Of a stretch of 64,000 nucleotides of DNA, positions 8,782 to 17,520 are shown in pieces (position 1 is the first letter of the stretch; each line of letters begins with the position of its first letter). Under the pieces are notes generated by a model. It had not been told where the DNA came from and searched no databases. It saw only the letters and a list, made by a program, of their open reading frames with translations. The translations under genes and the position numbers were made by a program. Source of the DNA: Lysinibacillus_B sp042920265 (lineage in GTDB: Bacteria; Bacillota; Bacilli; Bacillales_A; Planococcaceae); contig NZ_JBDQZI010000014.1 of assembly GCF_042920265.1 (NCBI RefSeq), positions 1 through 64,000 of the forward strand, written 5' to 3'.

Positions 8782-9894
8782 CTAAACAGTTAATGGCTTT
8801 TGGCGGTCAAGTCGAAATGCCTCTATCCACTCTTTTTTCACGTCTCTTTTCAAAATGAGATTGGCAATCATCTCACCTGTTGCGGGAGCTAACAAAATGC
8901 CATTGCGATAATGCCCTGTTGCAAATAAAATGGATTCATCTTCTGGATGATGACCGATGAATGGCTTTTGATCAAACGTTTGTGGTCGTAATCCCGACCA
9001 AACAGCATCGATGTTCATATGAGCACTAGTAGGCAATAGCTCTTTCGCTTTTTGAATTAATGTTTCGATACCATTTAAACTTACTTGTTCTGTCCAGTCG
9101 TTCTCTTTCATCGTTGCGCCAATAACAAGCTTTCCGTTATTTCTTGGAACAATATAGTATTTATCATGGAAAATCGTATGCTTTAAAACAGCTTGTTCAT
9201 CCGTAACGGATATACACTCCCCTTTGACTGGCGTCATTTGATGCTGTAAACCTAGCTCCTTAAAGAAAGTAGTGCTCCAAGCACCACTGGCAATCACAAC
9301 GCGCTTTGCTTCCACAAGTCCTCGTGTTGTTTCAATTAGAAAATTGTCATGCTGTTTTTGGATGTGTAGCACCTTTGTATAGTCAAAAATGGATGCTCCA
9401 AGAACTTGAGCGCTTTTAGCAAAAGCCTGGCATACACCAATCGGTAACACATTAATATCGTCTTGGATATATGCTGCACCTACTATATGAGGGGAAACAT
9501 CTCGTTCTAGTTTTCTTACTTCCTCTGCTTCAAGCCATGTAACAGTAGGTTGCGCTAACATGGCCGCTAATTCTTTTTTGTCACGATCAGAAAAGGCAAG
9601 CTTTAAAATCCCGCCCTTTCTATACCCCAAGTCGATACCACTTAACGCATATAATTCCTCTTTTAACTTCGAATAAAGAGACTGACTATATCTTGCAAAA
9701 GGGAAAAAAACATTGACATCCCCTTCACACTCCGAATGAGCACCGAGCATGCCTGCCGCTGCACTTGTCGCTTTTGCGCCGATTTGACTTTCCTCAAACA
9801 CCGCTACGTCGATTTGCTCTTTTGCTAAATAGTAAGCAATGGCACTTCCAATAATCCCGCCACCAATGACGGCTACTTCATAGCTTGTTTTCAT
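8782..9894 (-). CDS. thiO: glycine oxidase
   Basis: FAD-dependent oxidase that turns glycine into dehydroglycine (iminoacetate) for ThiG, the aerobic route used by Bacillus. The dinucleotide fold VAVIGGGIIGSAIAYYLA is near residues 8-25, and RPQTFDQKPFIGHHP and FATGHYRNGILLAPATGE near the end are typical DAO-family motifs. I choose the ATG at 9894, five codons inside the longest frame. GAGGTG lies seven bases before it, and the upstream ATG overlaps that ribosome site. The gene overlaps the end of tenI by 17 bases, so the two are probably coupled. Confidence 0.92.
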   Translation of the reverse strand: MKTSYEVAVIGGGIIGSAIAYYLAKEQIDVAVFEESQIGAKATSAAAGMLGAHSECEGDVNVFFPFARYSQSLYSKLKEELYALSGIDLGYRKGGILKLAFSDRDKKELAAMLAQPTVTWLEAEEVRKLERDVSPHIVGAAYIQDDINVLPIGVCQAFAKSAQVLGASIFDYTKVLHIQKQHDNFLIETTRGLVEAKRVVIASGAWSTTFFKELGLQHQMTPVKGECISVTDEQAVLKHTIFHDKYYIVPRNNGKLVIGATMKENDWTEQVSLNGIETLIQKAKELLPTSAHMNIDAVWSGLRPQTFDQKPFIGHHPEDESILFATGHYRNGILLAPATGEMIANLILKRDVKKEWIEAFRLDRQKPLTV

Positions 9895-10495
9895 ATTTGA
9901 CCACCTCATCGAATTGACTTGCTGCAGCGAATGGATTTTCTGCCGAAAAAATACCGGACATCACAGCAATGCCGTCCGCTTGTATATGTTGTAATGCCTG
10001 TACTTGGTCTAACTTAATCCCACCAATTGCAAAGACAGGAATCTTCAAATATTTTTTCATCTGAAGAATCGGGGCAAGACCATGCGGAGCCTTTCCTTTT
10101 TTGCTATTCGTTTCAAAGCAATGACCATATAACACATAGTCAGCCCCTTGTCGCTCCGCCTCTTGTGCGCCTTCATAATCATGTACAGACTTCCCTACCT
10201 TGATATGTGGAAATAACGCCTTCACCTTTTGTACAGGTAACCCCTTTTCTGGCAAATGCACCGTTTGAATGCCACTACATAATGCAACATCCAATCGATC
10301 ATTTAAAATAAGCTTCCCTTTTTCAATACCACCCTCGTCTAAATAGTGAAGCAATGTCATGACTTCTTTTACTGTCTTTGTCTTTTCTCGTATTTGGATA
10401 AAGTCGACGTTGTGCTGAATTTGGAGTATTTTCTTTGCCAGTTCCAGCACTGTATGCGAATCATCCGTTACTGCCATCAGCTTCATGTTAGACAT
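9878..10495 (-). CDS. tenI: thiazole tautomerase
   Basis: TIM-barrel protein of the ThiE/TenI family, 205 aa. The segment GHCFETNSKKG near residue 124 has the histidine that marks TenI (thiazole phosphate tautomerase) and replaces the GPVFPT of thiamine-phosphate synthase ThiE. The family's phosphate-binding IGGI (residues 166-169) is present. It is the first gene of the operon under the TPP riboswitch. AAGGAGGG lies just before the ATG; an in-frame ATG three codons on has a longer spacing. ThiE activity cannot be excluded from sequence alone. Confidence 0.85.
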   Translation of the reverse strand: MSNMKLMAVTDDSHTVLELAKKILQIQHNVDFIQIREKTKTVKEVMTLLHYLDEGGIEKGKLILNDRLDVALCSGIQTVHLPEKGLPVQKVKALFPHIKVGKSVHDYEGAQEAERQGADYVLYGHCFETNSKKGKAPHGLAPILQMKKYLKIPVFAIGGIKLDQVQALQHIQADGIAVMSGIFSAENPFAAASQFDEVVKYENKL

Positions 10496-10524
10496 GCACC
10501 CTCCTTTTGGCGATTTTTACAAAT

Positions 10525-10558
10525 AAAAAAAACCACTCTCCTGAAAAGGAAAGTGGTT
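10525..10558 (-). terminator. riboswitch-controlled terminator before tenI
   Basis: AACCACTTTCC pairs with GGAGAGTGGTT (10531-10541 with 10548-10558), followed leftward by TTTTTTTATTT. Placed between the TPP aptamer and the first thi gene, it fits transcription attenuation: TPP bound means terminator formed. Confidence 0.85.
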
Positions 10559-10604
10559 CTGTTTGAATAAGATCCATGTACAAAAAAGTACACAAAAAAC
10601 CCCA

Positions 10605-10702
10605 ACATCACTCTACTTCCCTACGCAGATACAAATCTGATCAGGTTGTGAGGGTTTAAAAGTAACTACTTTCTTCTCAGCCCTTATCAAGGGATCCCCT
10701 AG
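10605..10702 (-). ncRNA. TPP (THI-box) riboswitch
   Basis: Read leftward, the aptamer contains AGGGGATCCCTTGATAAG, then GGGCTGAGA, ACCCTCACAACCTGATC and CTGCGTAGGGAAGT. These are the conserved CUGAGA, CCUGAU and GCGUAGGGAA elements of the THI box in the right order and spacing. It controls the tenI-thiOSGF operon through the terminator that follows. Confidence 0.97.
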
Positions 10703-11611
10703 TAAAATTTCAATTTATTCAATTATTATGAATTTAACCATCATTCTATTACACAAATGTTGAAATAGCAAGAAGGCTTTTCAAATATGTTACAAGTATC
10801 TCCACTTCAATTCATGTCGTAATCGCATAAGTTCTCCCTTTTCATATAGATATTTATGTTCTCTTATCTAGGTATCTCGTAATGAGCAAAAACTCATCCT
10901 AAAAATACCAGGTCAATAGTACAAGGTATGTATCATAGCCTCCGCGCTTTGCCACAGCCTACACAGGAGCTAAAACAGGCACGGCCTGTTTGGATCTCCT
11001 GTTCCTGCTCCTGACGCTGCGCTTTCGTCGCAAAGAAAATCTTGGCTCCTGTGGCTATGGCGCGCTACGGCAAAAGTGAATACTTCTCGATATGCTAGAA
11101 AACCAGTTCTCTTCTCTAAAAGAAATCAATTTCTTTCTATTTGCAAGTATAATTGCCCAGCCTCTACCGTAATGAATGAGCAGCTTTCTTTATTTTTAGC
11201 AACCGATTATTTATGAAACAATAGTTGCTTGTAGCGGAGGCACGAGAGTGTAGCTGACGGCATACGCCTTTCGCTACAGAGCAAAGCTTCCTACGGGAAA
11301 AGCGATAGAAGAACAAAGGCTAAAACCGTCACGTCCTGTGACAACGCCTTTGTGACCAACATCATGTTGGCCTCAAGACCCCGCAGGAAATTTATTTGCG
11401 ACGAAAGCGCAGCGACAGGAGCAGCGAAGGATGAGCGACGAGGAGGCTTGGTCTCGCCCGTGGAAAGCGAGTGCCGCAGCGGAAAGCAATGGTTACTCAA
11501 ATGGAAATATATATTTGTGAATTTTCTCATTATGAGTAGTATGATAAAATATAAGTTAACTACTAACACAATAATGTTTACATAAAATCATTACATACGG
11601 AGGAAAGTATT
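10703..11611. other. 900-bp gap with GC-rich repeat debris
   Basis: I see no gene. The right end of the riboswitch promoter region is AT-rich. At 10920-11080 and 11230-11500 there are GC-rich blocks of the kind scattered between Bacillaceae genes. They share an almost exact inverted 30-mer, 11005-11034 against 11395-11424 (29 of 30 bases). The first block also holds the hairpin AAACAGGC-ACG-GCCTGTTT. Open frames across 11291-11585 on both strands follow from GC-rich repeat sequence and have no ribosome site. Confidence 0.65.
11005..11424. repeat. inverted pair of 30-bp repeats
   Basis: The 30 bases at 11395-11424 (beginning TTTGCGACGAAAGCGCAGCG) recur in reverse orientation at 11005-11034 with one mismatch. 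A related TTTGCGACGAGGATGGC occurs near 51978. They look like fragments of a family of GC-rich intergenic repeats. Confidence 0.75.
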
Positions 11612-12028
11612 ATGTACAAACTACGCGGGCATCACCTTTTTTGCCTTTTAGGGTATCGAGGAATGGGCTACTCTAAAGAATACGTAGAAAATATGACGCG
11701 CATCCATCAAACATTGAGAGCTAATCCAAAAACACTTGTGCAGCTTGTTAAAGGCCCTGATCATTTATGCGAAAAGTATCCTAACTCTGGCGAATATCAT
11801 TGTCAAGATGACAATATTTATGATAGAGATGCTGTCATTTTAGAAAAGCTCGGTCTTCATATTGGACAAATTGTAAGTTGGGAAGACATTGAATCCTCCG
11901 TCCAACAACATGTCATCCCAAGTGATATTGGCATCGTTTGTGAAACATGTTCTTGGCGCTCTTACGGGGTATGTGAGGAAGGGGTTCAGCGAATTACTAC
12001 AGGAAACGGGTTGTGGGAAGTGAAATAG
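11612..12028 (+). CDS. DUF1284 cysteine-rich protein
   Basis: Small cytoplasmic protein of 138 aa with the DUF1284 opening LRGHHLFCLLGYRGMGYS. Six cysteines are spread at about positions 11, 53, 64, 110, 113 and 120, including CETC and a later C, which suggests metal or iron-sulfur binding. No function is known to me. GGAGG lies eight bases before the ATG. It is monocistronic and shares a bidirectional terminator with phaC. The family assignment is by recall of the N-terminal motif. Confidence 0.75.
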   Translation: MYKLRGHHLFCLLGYRGMGYSKEYVENMTRIHQTLRANPKTLVQLVKGPDHLCEKYPNSGEYHCQDDNIYDRDAVILEKLGLHIGQIVSWEDIESSVQQHVIPSDIGIVCETCSWRSYGVCEEGVQRITTGNGLWEVK

Positions 12029-12124
12029 ACTGCATAAACGTCTCTTTACTTGTAGTATGATGCTTTCCTATAGCAATCTCCCCTGTTACTACCCTTGATT
12101 TTTTCAAAAAAAAATACGTAAACA

Positions 12125-12181
12125 GACAAAAGAAGCACTCAATCATTTTGGCGTACAAAATGATTGAGTGCTCTCTTTTTT
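12125..12181. terminator. bidirectional terminator between DUF1284 and phaC
   Basis: A perfect 16-bp stem pairs 12134-12149 with 12157-12172. Rightward it is followed by CTCTTTTTTT, and leftward by CTTCTTTTGTCT, so it can stop both converging transcripts. Confidence 0.9.
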
Positions 12182-12186
12182 AACGA

Positions 12187-13284
12187 CTAAAGTGAATTTT
12201 CCTTAAGCCATTTTTCAATATAAGGATAAATTTCATTTACTGCACGACGACCTGTACATACAGAAACGTGACCTGTTTGCACATCATGCAATGTCTTATT
12301 TTTGCTTGATACTTTATCATTCAGTGGCTTAATTTGTTGTGGTAAAACGATATTGTCACGAAGAGCACAAATATTCAATAGATTCGCTTTAATATTAGCT
12401 AGCTTTACTTGTTGTCCACGGACTTCTAATTCATCATTCATTAATTTATTATCCTGATAAAAGTCCCCAATCCATTGTCTATATGCTTCACCTGGGAAAG
12501 GCACGCCATCATTCAACCATTTTTGCATTAATTTCCAATTTAAAACCGACTCTTCATTATCCACACGATTCGCTAAATTGATATATGTCCCTAATGTATT
12601 AGAAACTGGACTTAGCAATTTATTTCCATAGTCAATCATTTCAAATGGAATATTGCCTAATGTATCAACTAGTTTATCTAATTGGAAATAATCTTTGTCT
12701 AACCAGTTCGTATATAAACCGGCATCTTCAAAATCGATTGGCGTTGTCATTAATACTAAATTACGAATTGGCAGGATATCATTATACAAGGCTGTGAAAA
12801 TAGCCGTCATTGTACCGCCCATGCAGTATCCAAACATCGTAATTTCTTTCGCATTGGAAATCTTCAATATTTTTTTCACTGCTCGAGGTATATAGTCGAC
12901 GATATAATCATCTAACTTCATATGACGATCTTCGTAACCTGCTGTACCCCAATCTAGTAAATAAACATCATGACCTTGCTCCGTTAAATGTTCAATGAGG
13001 CTGTTACCCGGATAAAGATCCAAAATATACGGTTTATTGATCAGTGCATAAATCATTAAAATCGGCACTTTATTTGTTTTTTTCGCATTTGGCTGGAAGC
13101 GGTATAGCTTCGCTTTATTTTTTGTCCACACCACTTCTTTTGGTGTTTGACCAACTTGTGGATCAGCATCCTTCGTAAGCACTGCACTTACACGTTTGAA
13201 TCGTTCAATATCACTTGAAAATGGGATGGAATAAGCAAAACGATCCATCCATTCCTCAAATGGCTTTGTATCTAAGTTAATCAT
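12187..13284 (-). CDS. phaC: class IV PHA synthase catalytic subunit
   Basis: Alpha/beta-hydrolase-fold polymerase that links (R)-3-hydroxyacyl-CoA into polyhydroxyalkanoate, acting at the granule surface as a complex with PhaR. The lipase-like box GYCMGG has the nucleophile C154. D310 (CALRDNIVLP) and H339 (TGHVSVC) complete the triad. At 365 aa it has the length of class III/IV PhaC, and the neighbour PhaR makes it class IV. AGGAGGAG lies six bases before the ATG. It is the last gene of phaR-phaB-phaC. Confidence 0.95.
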   Translation of the reverse strand: MINLDTKPFEEWMDRFAYSIPFSSDIERFKRVSAVLTKDADPQVGQTPKEVVWTKNKAKLYRFQPNAKKTNKVPILMIYALINKPYILDLYPGNSLIEHLTEQGHDVYLLDWGTAGYEDRHMKLDDYIVDYIPRAVKKILKISNAKEITMFGYCMGGTMTAIFTALYNDILPIRNLVLMTTPIDFEDAGLYTNWLDKDYFQLDKLVDTLGNIPFEMIDYGNKLLSPVSNTLGTYINLANRVDNEESVLNWKLMQKWLNDGVPFPGEAYRQWIGDFYQDNKLMNDELEVRGQQVKLANIKANLLNICALRDNIVLPQQIKPLNDKVSSKNKTLHDVQTGHVSVCTGRRAVNEIYPYIEKWLKENSL

Positions 13285-13326
13285 GGAACTCCTCCTAGTT
13301 AATGGTTTCTATTGGCGCGCTAAAAT

Positions 13327-14103
13327 TTACATGTATAATCCACCATTAACATTAATTGCTTGGCCGGTTACAAAGCTTGCTTGCACTAAATATAGAACGG
13401 CTTCTGCCACTTCACTTGGTTGACCTAATCGTGGAATCGGCACTTTTGAAACGATTGATTGTTTTACATCTTCCGGCATCTCTGCAACCATCTCTGTTTC
13501 AATATACCCTGGACAAATGGCATTTACAGTAATCCCTTTGCTTGCTGTTTCTAAAGCTAAAGATTTTGTAAAACCTAGTAAGCCTGCTTTCGTTGCAGCA
13601 TAGTTCGTTTGACCAAATGCCCCCGCCTGACCAACGATTGAACTAATGTTAATAATGCGCCCAAATTTTTGTTCCAACATATGTTCAATCACTTGTTTTG
13701 TTGTATTGAAAACCCCTGTTAAATTGACATCTAATACTTGATCCCAATCTTCTTTTTTCATTTTACGGAATGAACGGTCTTTCGTAATACCAGCATTATT
13801 AATCAAGATATCCACTTTACCGAAGTGCTTGATTGTTTCATCAATTAATTTTTGCGTATCTTCTGGAACGGCTACATTCGCTTGAACCGCTAAAACTGTC
13901 CCATCATTTTCTTCAATTTGCTGAACTACCTCAAGCATACATTCTGTCCCTTGTTGATAAGTCGCTACTACTTTTGCACCGTTTTTGGCTAAAGTTTTTG
14001 CGATTTCTGCCCCGATACCACGTGATGCGCCAGTCACAATCGCCACTTTCCCTAGTAATGGTTTTTGAATCTCAACTTGGTTTTCTTGTAATAATACTGA
14101 CAT
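13327..14103 (-). CDS. phaB: acetoacetyl-CoA reductase
   Basis: NADPH-dependent short-chain dehydrogenase that makes (R)-3-hydroxybutyryl-CoA for PhaC. The cofactor loop is TGASRGIG (about residues 24-31). The catalytic residues are in NISSIVGQAGAFGQTNYAATKAG (S...Y-x-x-x-K; motif spans about residues 154-174, shown here only to place it). NNAG follows the fourth strand. It starts at ATG 14103 with GAGGAG nine bases upstream; a TTG two codons earlier is too close to that site. A FabG role is possible in principle, but the operon supports phaB. Length is 258 aa, slightly over the usual 247 because of an N-terminal extension. Confidence 0.93.
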   Translation of the reverse strand: MSVLLQENQVEIQKPLLGKVAIVTGASRGIGAEIAKTLAKNGAKVVATYQQGTECMLEVVQQIEENDGTVLAVQANVAVPEDTQKLIDETIKHFGKVDILINNAGITKDRSFRKMKKEDWDQVLDVNLTGVFNTTKQVIEHMLEQKFGRIINISSIVGQAGAFGQTNYAATKAGLLGFTKSLALETASKGITVNAICPGYIETEMVAEMPEDVKQSIVSKVPIPRLGQPSEVAEAVLYLVQASFVTGQAINVNGGLYM

Positions 14104-14184
14104 TAACAATCTCTCCTCTTAATTTAATATTCATTTGCTTTTTCGAAATATCATTTACTTCGATTTTTTGTAAATATATTTTAC

Positions 14185-14616
14185 TTAGCTATTTGAATTA
14201 CGCGGAGGCGAAGCAGGAGGGGTGCTCGGTTTAGAAAGTAATTCAATGACCGTATCCAATTTTTTATCTAATTTCGTGACAGCTCGCTTTAAAGACTCAA
14301 TTTCTTTTGTTGTATTTTCTGTTACGTTATCTAATTGATCTTCTAAATCAATAACTTTCGTTTCAACATTGATAATTAATGATGCCGTATTGGCCACATC
14401 CTCACGAGTAGGGACATTAATTTGCTTCAAGTAAGACTCTGTAATGACATTAAAAAATTCCTGTTGCTGTAAATATTGACTTTGTACTTGCCCTAATACT
14501 TCCGAAAAAGATTTTTGTTCTAACGTCTCTTGAATAATATCACGCCAAGAACTTTCTGCTTTGTCATACAAATCTTTCCATAAATTGAAAGCTTCAAATG
14601 GAGTTTTATTGGTCAA
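14185..14616 (-). CDS. phaR: class IV PHA synthase subunit PhaR
   Basis: Second subunit of the class IV synthase, needed for PhaC activity. The conserved PFEAFNLWKDLYDKAESSW near the N-terminus and NVPTREDVANTASLIINVET in the middle match Bacillus PhaR, followed by a coiled coil and a Pro/Ser tail (SKPSTPPASPP). I place the start at TTG 14616, with AGGAGAGG seven bases upstream; the longer frame back to 14685 has an atypical N-terminus and no ribosome site. It gives 143 aa, shorter than B. megaterium PhaR (about 200). First gene of phaRBC. Confidence 0.88.
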   Translation of the reverse strand: MTNKTPFEAFNLWKDLYDKAESSWRDIIQETLEQKSFSEVLGQVQSQYLQQQEFFNVITESYLKQINVPTREDVANTASLIINVETKVIDLEDQLDNVTENTTKEIESLKRAVTKLDKKLDTVIELLSKPSTPPASPPRNSNS

Positions 14617-14655
14617 TATAAATCCTCTCCTATTTTTAGAATTTTCCCAACAATT

Positions 14656-14680
14656 AAAATTTACCACATATGTAAATTTT
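14656..14680. promoter_or_regulatory. inverted repeat in phaR leader, possible operator
   Basis: AAAATTTAC (14656-14664) and GTAAATTTT (14672-14680) form a perfect 9-bp inverted repeat with a 7-base gap. It shares the GTAAA half-site with the dyad over the phaQ promoter, so it may be a second PhaQ site. Leftward, TTGAAA and TAAATT with 16 bases between them overlap it as a candidate phaR promoter. Confidence 0.4.
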
Positions 14681-14767
14681 TTCAATATGTTATTGTGACA
14701 AAAATATTATTTTTACACAAAAACACAATTGTAATTTTTGGTACTAATAATTTATGTATGTTAATTG

Positions 14768-14800
14768 TTGACAAAATATTCGTGTAGGTGTAAATTACAC
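14768..14800 (+). promoter_or_regulatory. phaQ promoter with overlapping dyad operator
   Basis: TTGACA (14768-14773), 17 bases, then TAAATT (14791-14796) make a good sigma-A promoter. The perfect dyad GTGTAA-A-TTACAC (14788-14800) covers the -10 box. This fits negative autoregulation by PhaQ, the PHB-responsive repressor encoded just downstream. Confidence 0.75.
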
Positions 14801-14834
14801 TTATAAGCTAATTAACTATAGGTGGTGATAAATC

Positions 14835-15365
14835 ATGAAATCAGAGGAAAGTAATGACAAAGCAAAAAATCCGAATATTGGGGCACCTAAAAATTTTTTA
14901 GTTCCGATTATGTTATTACATCTTCGTGAGTGGAATTCGCACGGCTATGAATTGATGGAAAAATTAACGACGTTTGGCATCAGCTCTGTAGATCAAGGTA
15001 ATTTTTATCGTTTATTAAGGCAGCTTGAGAAAGATTCACTTGTCACATCCGCTTGGGATACAAATTCAAGTGGGCCAGCAAAACGTATTTATTCCATTAC
15101 GGAAGCAGGCGAACAATATTTAGATATGTGGGCAGGTTCTTTAAATCAGTACCAAAAGTTATTGAACAATTTTTTCAATCTATACAATCCTTTTTATACT
15201 CCAAGTCAGTCACTTCAAGAAAAACAACAAACCGTAACAGCTTCAGCAGCCAAAAAAACTACTCAGACTACTACTATCCCAGAAACGAATGCAACTAAAC
15301 AAAATACAACTGTTCGAAAAAGAAGAAATACGAGAACTGCTAGACAAACGAAAAATGAACAATAA
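14835..15365 (+). CDS. phaQ: PHB-responsive PadR-like repressor
   Basis: PadR-family winged-helix regulator that in B. megaterium represses phaQ-phaP and senses PHB. The opening PKNFLVPIMLLHLREWNSHG and the following YELMEKL...GNFYRLLRQLEKD...YSITEAGEQYL layout are typical. Length is 176 aa. The last 45 residues or so form a low-complexity Thr/Lys/Arg tail (KTTQTTTIPE, RKRRNTRTARQ), which I do not recall in other PhaQ proteins. AGGTGGTG precedes the ATG. It is cotranscribed with phaP. Confidence 0.9.
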   Translation: MKSEESNDKAKNPNIGAPKNFLVPIMLLHLREWNSHGYELMEKLTTFGISSVDQGNFYRLLRQLEKDSLVTSAWDTNSSGPAKRIYSITEAGEQYLDMWAGSLNQYQKLLNNFFNLYNPFYTPSQSLQEKQQTVTASAAKKTTQTTTIPETNATKQNTTVRKRRNTRTARQTKNEQ

Positions 15366-15431
15366 TCTTTGGGTGTTATGCACTTCGTTGCATTCATTAT
15401 AAAAAATAAAAGGTAATTAACAGGAGGCACA

Positions 15432-15932
15432 ATGATGAACAATGATGTATTACTAAAAAGTATGGATACTCTTTGGGATGGATGGTTAAACAGCTTTAAA
15501 TTAGTTCACCAATTTCAAGATGAAGTAGAGAAGAAAGCTATACAAGCAGTCGAAAGTCAAAAAGAATGGCTAAAATCTACTGTGTCTACATTAAATTCAA
15601 TTGAGGAAGAATCGAAAAAAGCTTCGAAAGAATGGCAAGATAAAGTAAAGGTCAGTTTAAATGAGATGAATAAAAATAAGCAATTAGATCAAGTAACAAA
15701 CTGGCTTGACAGTTTACAGGACATTAACGAAAAGGTACAATCCTTCACGTGGAAACCGAACCATGCTATCTTAGATCTTCTTGAAAATTCACAAGAGCAA
15801 TGGGAAGCGACAGCTAAAAAAGCAATCGAACATCAAAAACAAGAACGCAGCGAAGCGTTCAAGAAGATTGAAGAGCTTGCTGGTGAGTTAAAAGAAACAC
15901 ATAAACGTCTATTAGCAGTAGGCAAAGAGTAA
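15432..15932 (+). CDS. phaP: PHA granule-associated phasin
   Basis: Amphipathic, Lys/Glu-rich helical protein of 166 aa that coats PHA granules and controls their size and number. The opening DTLWDGWLNSFK and the long coiled coil, with no cysteine and no membrane segment, match Bacillus PhaP. AGGAGG stands five bases before the first of two adjacent ATG codons; the second (15435) is equally usable. It lies downstream of phaQ with a 66-base gap and is followed by a terminator. Confidence 0.9.
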   Translation: MMNNDVLLKSMDTLWDGWLNSFKLVHQFQDEVEKKAIQAVESQKEWLKSTVSTLNSIEEESKKASKEWQDKVKVSLNEMNKNKQLDQVTNWLDSLQDINEKVQSFTWKPNHAILDLLENSQEQWEATAKKAIEHQKQERSEAFKKIEELAGELKETHKRLLAVGKE

Positions 15933-15988
15933 TAGTAGCTATTACCCTTTTACCTAAGCATTTGCCTTATACGCTTTTAGGCACTACT

Positions 15989-16024
15989 AGGTTGTGACAG
16001 TGGCAGCTGTCACAACCTTCTTTA
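15989..16024 (+). terminator. terminator of phaQP
   Basis: AGGTTGTGACAG (15989-16000) pairs perfectly with CTGTCACAACCT (16007-16018), followed by TCTTTAAT. Confidence 0.85.
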
Positions 16025-16155
16025 ATGGAAAATGCTCTTACCTAAATAGTAAAGGTTCTGTTGCATATGTGCAATCCATTTGGCTATTCAATTAGATGCA
16101 AGGTTACATGGAGCATAGTGGATGTAATATGTACACTATTTTAATAAACCTTCGA

Positions 16156-17520
16156 CTAACGTGAATGCACCTTTTCTCCCTGTACCCATACTTCACGAAT
16201 GTTTTCTGGGCGGGCTAAATACATCATTTTTTGGAAAATGTCGTGTAAAGGCTCATTCGCCTCGTAAATTGGTAGTCTAGCTGACGGAATCGTCGTATCA
16301 ATCACTTGAACATCCCACGTATAATTCTCAGCTAAGCGCCCGATTGGTAAGCTTAAGCTCTCTCCTCCCCCAGCAGTGGCGAAGTAAAAGGCTTCATTTA
16401 CGGTAATGCGTGCATTCGGTACACCGCGCTCATTTGCAGGAAGCGCTGGGTTCACCCCATCCTCTAACATACGAGAGGACATGACCGCTTGACGAATATT
16501 ATCAAACAGACTAGGAGAAAAACCACCTGAAATGTCGGAGCCAAGACCAATTTCAACCCCTTTTTCATGGAAATGCGCAAGCGGAATGACGCTATTGGCA
16601 AAATACGCATTGGAAATTGGGCAATGACTAATCGCCGTTCCTGTTTGTGCAAATAAGTCGGCATCGGCATCATCTAAGAAATTACAATGCGCCATGACTG
16701 ATTTTTCACGTAAAAGCCCAAAATCATGTAAGGCAAAGGCATCATTTTTACCATAGCGCTCTTGTACATACTGGTGCGCCCAATCACTTTCACTACAATG
16801 CGATTGAATATACGTATCGTACTTAGCCGCTAATTCCCCTAAGCCTTGTAGCCCTTCACTTGTACAACTTGGGATAAAACGCGGTGTCACAACAGGGTAA
16901 ACACCTTGCTTTACGGACTTCGCTAATTCCTTTACCGCTACGATAAATTCCTCTGTATCTACTAGCGCCGTCTTCGTATCAGCATCGCGATAATAGGCTG
17001 GATTCTGTTCTGGATCGTCCATCACGACTTTTCCGACTAATCCCCGTTGTCCTTTTTTCGCACAAATTTCAGCAAGCAAAATACTGGCTTCCTTATGCAC
17101 TGTCGCAAAATAAAGGGCCGTTGTTGTACCATTTGCTAATAAAGTACTGACAACATCCTCATATACCTTCTTAGCAAACGATACATCTGAAAATTTCGAT
17201 TCGATTGGGAATGTATAAGTGTTTAGCCAATCGAAAAGCGGAATATCTAATGCTGTTCCCGATTGTGCCCATTGGGGTGCGTGCACATGTAAATCAACAA
17301 ATCCTGGAAGGAAGTACTGCCCTTCCTCTAAACGATGGAAGTTGTCCTTCCCTTCATACATACTTAGTAATGTGTCATAATCTTCATCTGCTGGTGCAAC
17401 CACCTTTTCAATCATGCCCTCTGCATTGATACAAAAAAGATGATTTTCTAATATGTGAAGTTCCTTTGGAGAGTTGCTCGAAAAAGCAGTTCCTTGAAAA
17501 ATATGTGTGTAGTTCGACAT
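16156..17520 (-). CDS. guaD: guanine deaminase (amidohydrolase family)
   Basis: Zinc amidohydrolase that converts guanine to xanthine in purine salvage. The first metal motif is PGFVDLHVHAPQW, with H78 and H80. H241 (SHCSE), H278 (AHCNF) and D329 (GSDISGG) complete the metal and catalytic set. At 454 aa it matches the TRZ/ATZ-type GuaD, unlike the small CDA-type GuaD of B. subtilis. AAGGAG lies six bases before the ATG. It is monocistronic and points away from lutR. Related atrazine/hydroxy-purine deaminases share the fold, but the motif order favours guanine. Confidence 0.88.
   Translation of the reverse strand: MSNYTHIFQGTAFSSNSPKELHILENHLFCINAEGMIEKVVAPADEDYDTLLSMYEGKDNFHRLEEGQYFLPGFVDLHVHAPQWAQSGTALDIPLFDWLNTYTFPIESKFSDVSFAKKVYEDVVSTLLANGTTTALYFATVHKEASILLAEICAKKGQRGLVGKVVMDDPEQNPAYYRDADTKTALVDTEEFIVAVKELAKSVKQGVYPVVTPRFIPSCTSEGLQGLGELAAKYDTYIQSHCSESDWAHQYVQERYGKNDAFALHDFGLLREKSVMAHCNFLDDADADLFAQTGTAISHCPISNAYFANSVIPLAHFHEKGVEIGLGSDISGGFSPSLFDNIRQAVMSSRMLEDGVNPALPANERGVPNARITVNEAFYFATAGGGESLSLPIGRLAENYTWDVQVIDTTIPSARLPIYEANEPLHDIFQKMMYLARPENIREVWVQGEKVHSR

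Noticed and set aside
11291..11585. Overlapping frames on both strands before the DUF1284 gene
   Set aside because: They lie in GC-rich repeat sequence with few stops and have no ribosome site.
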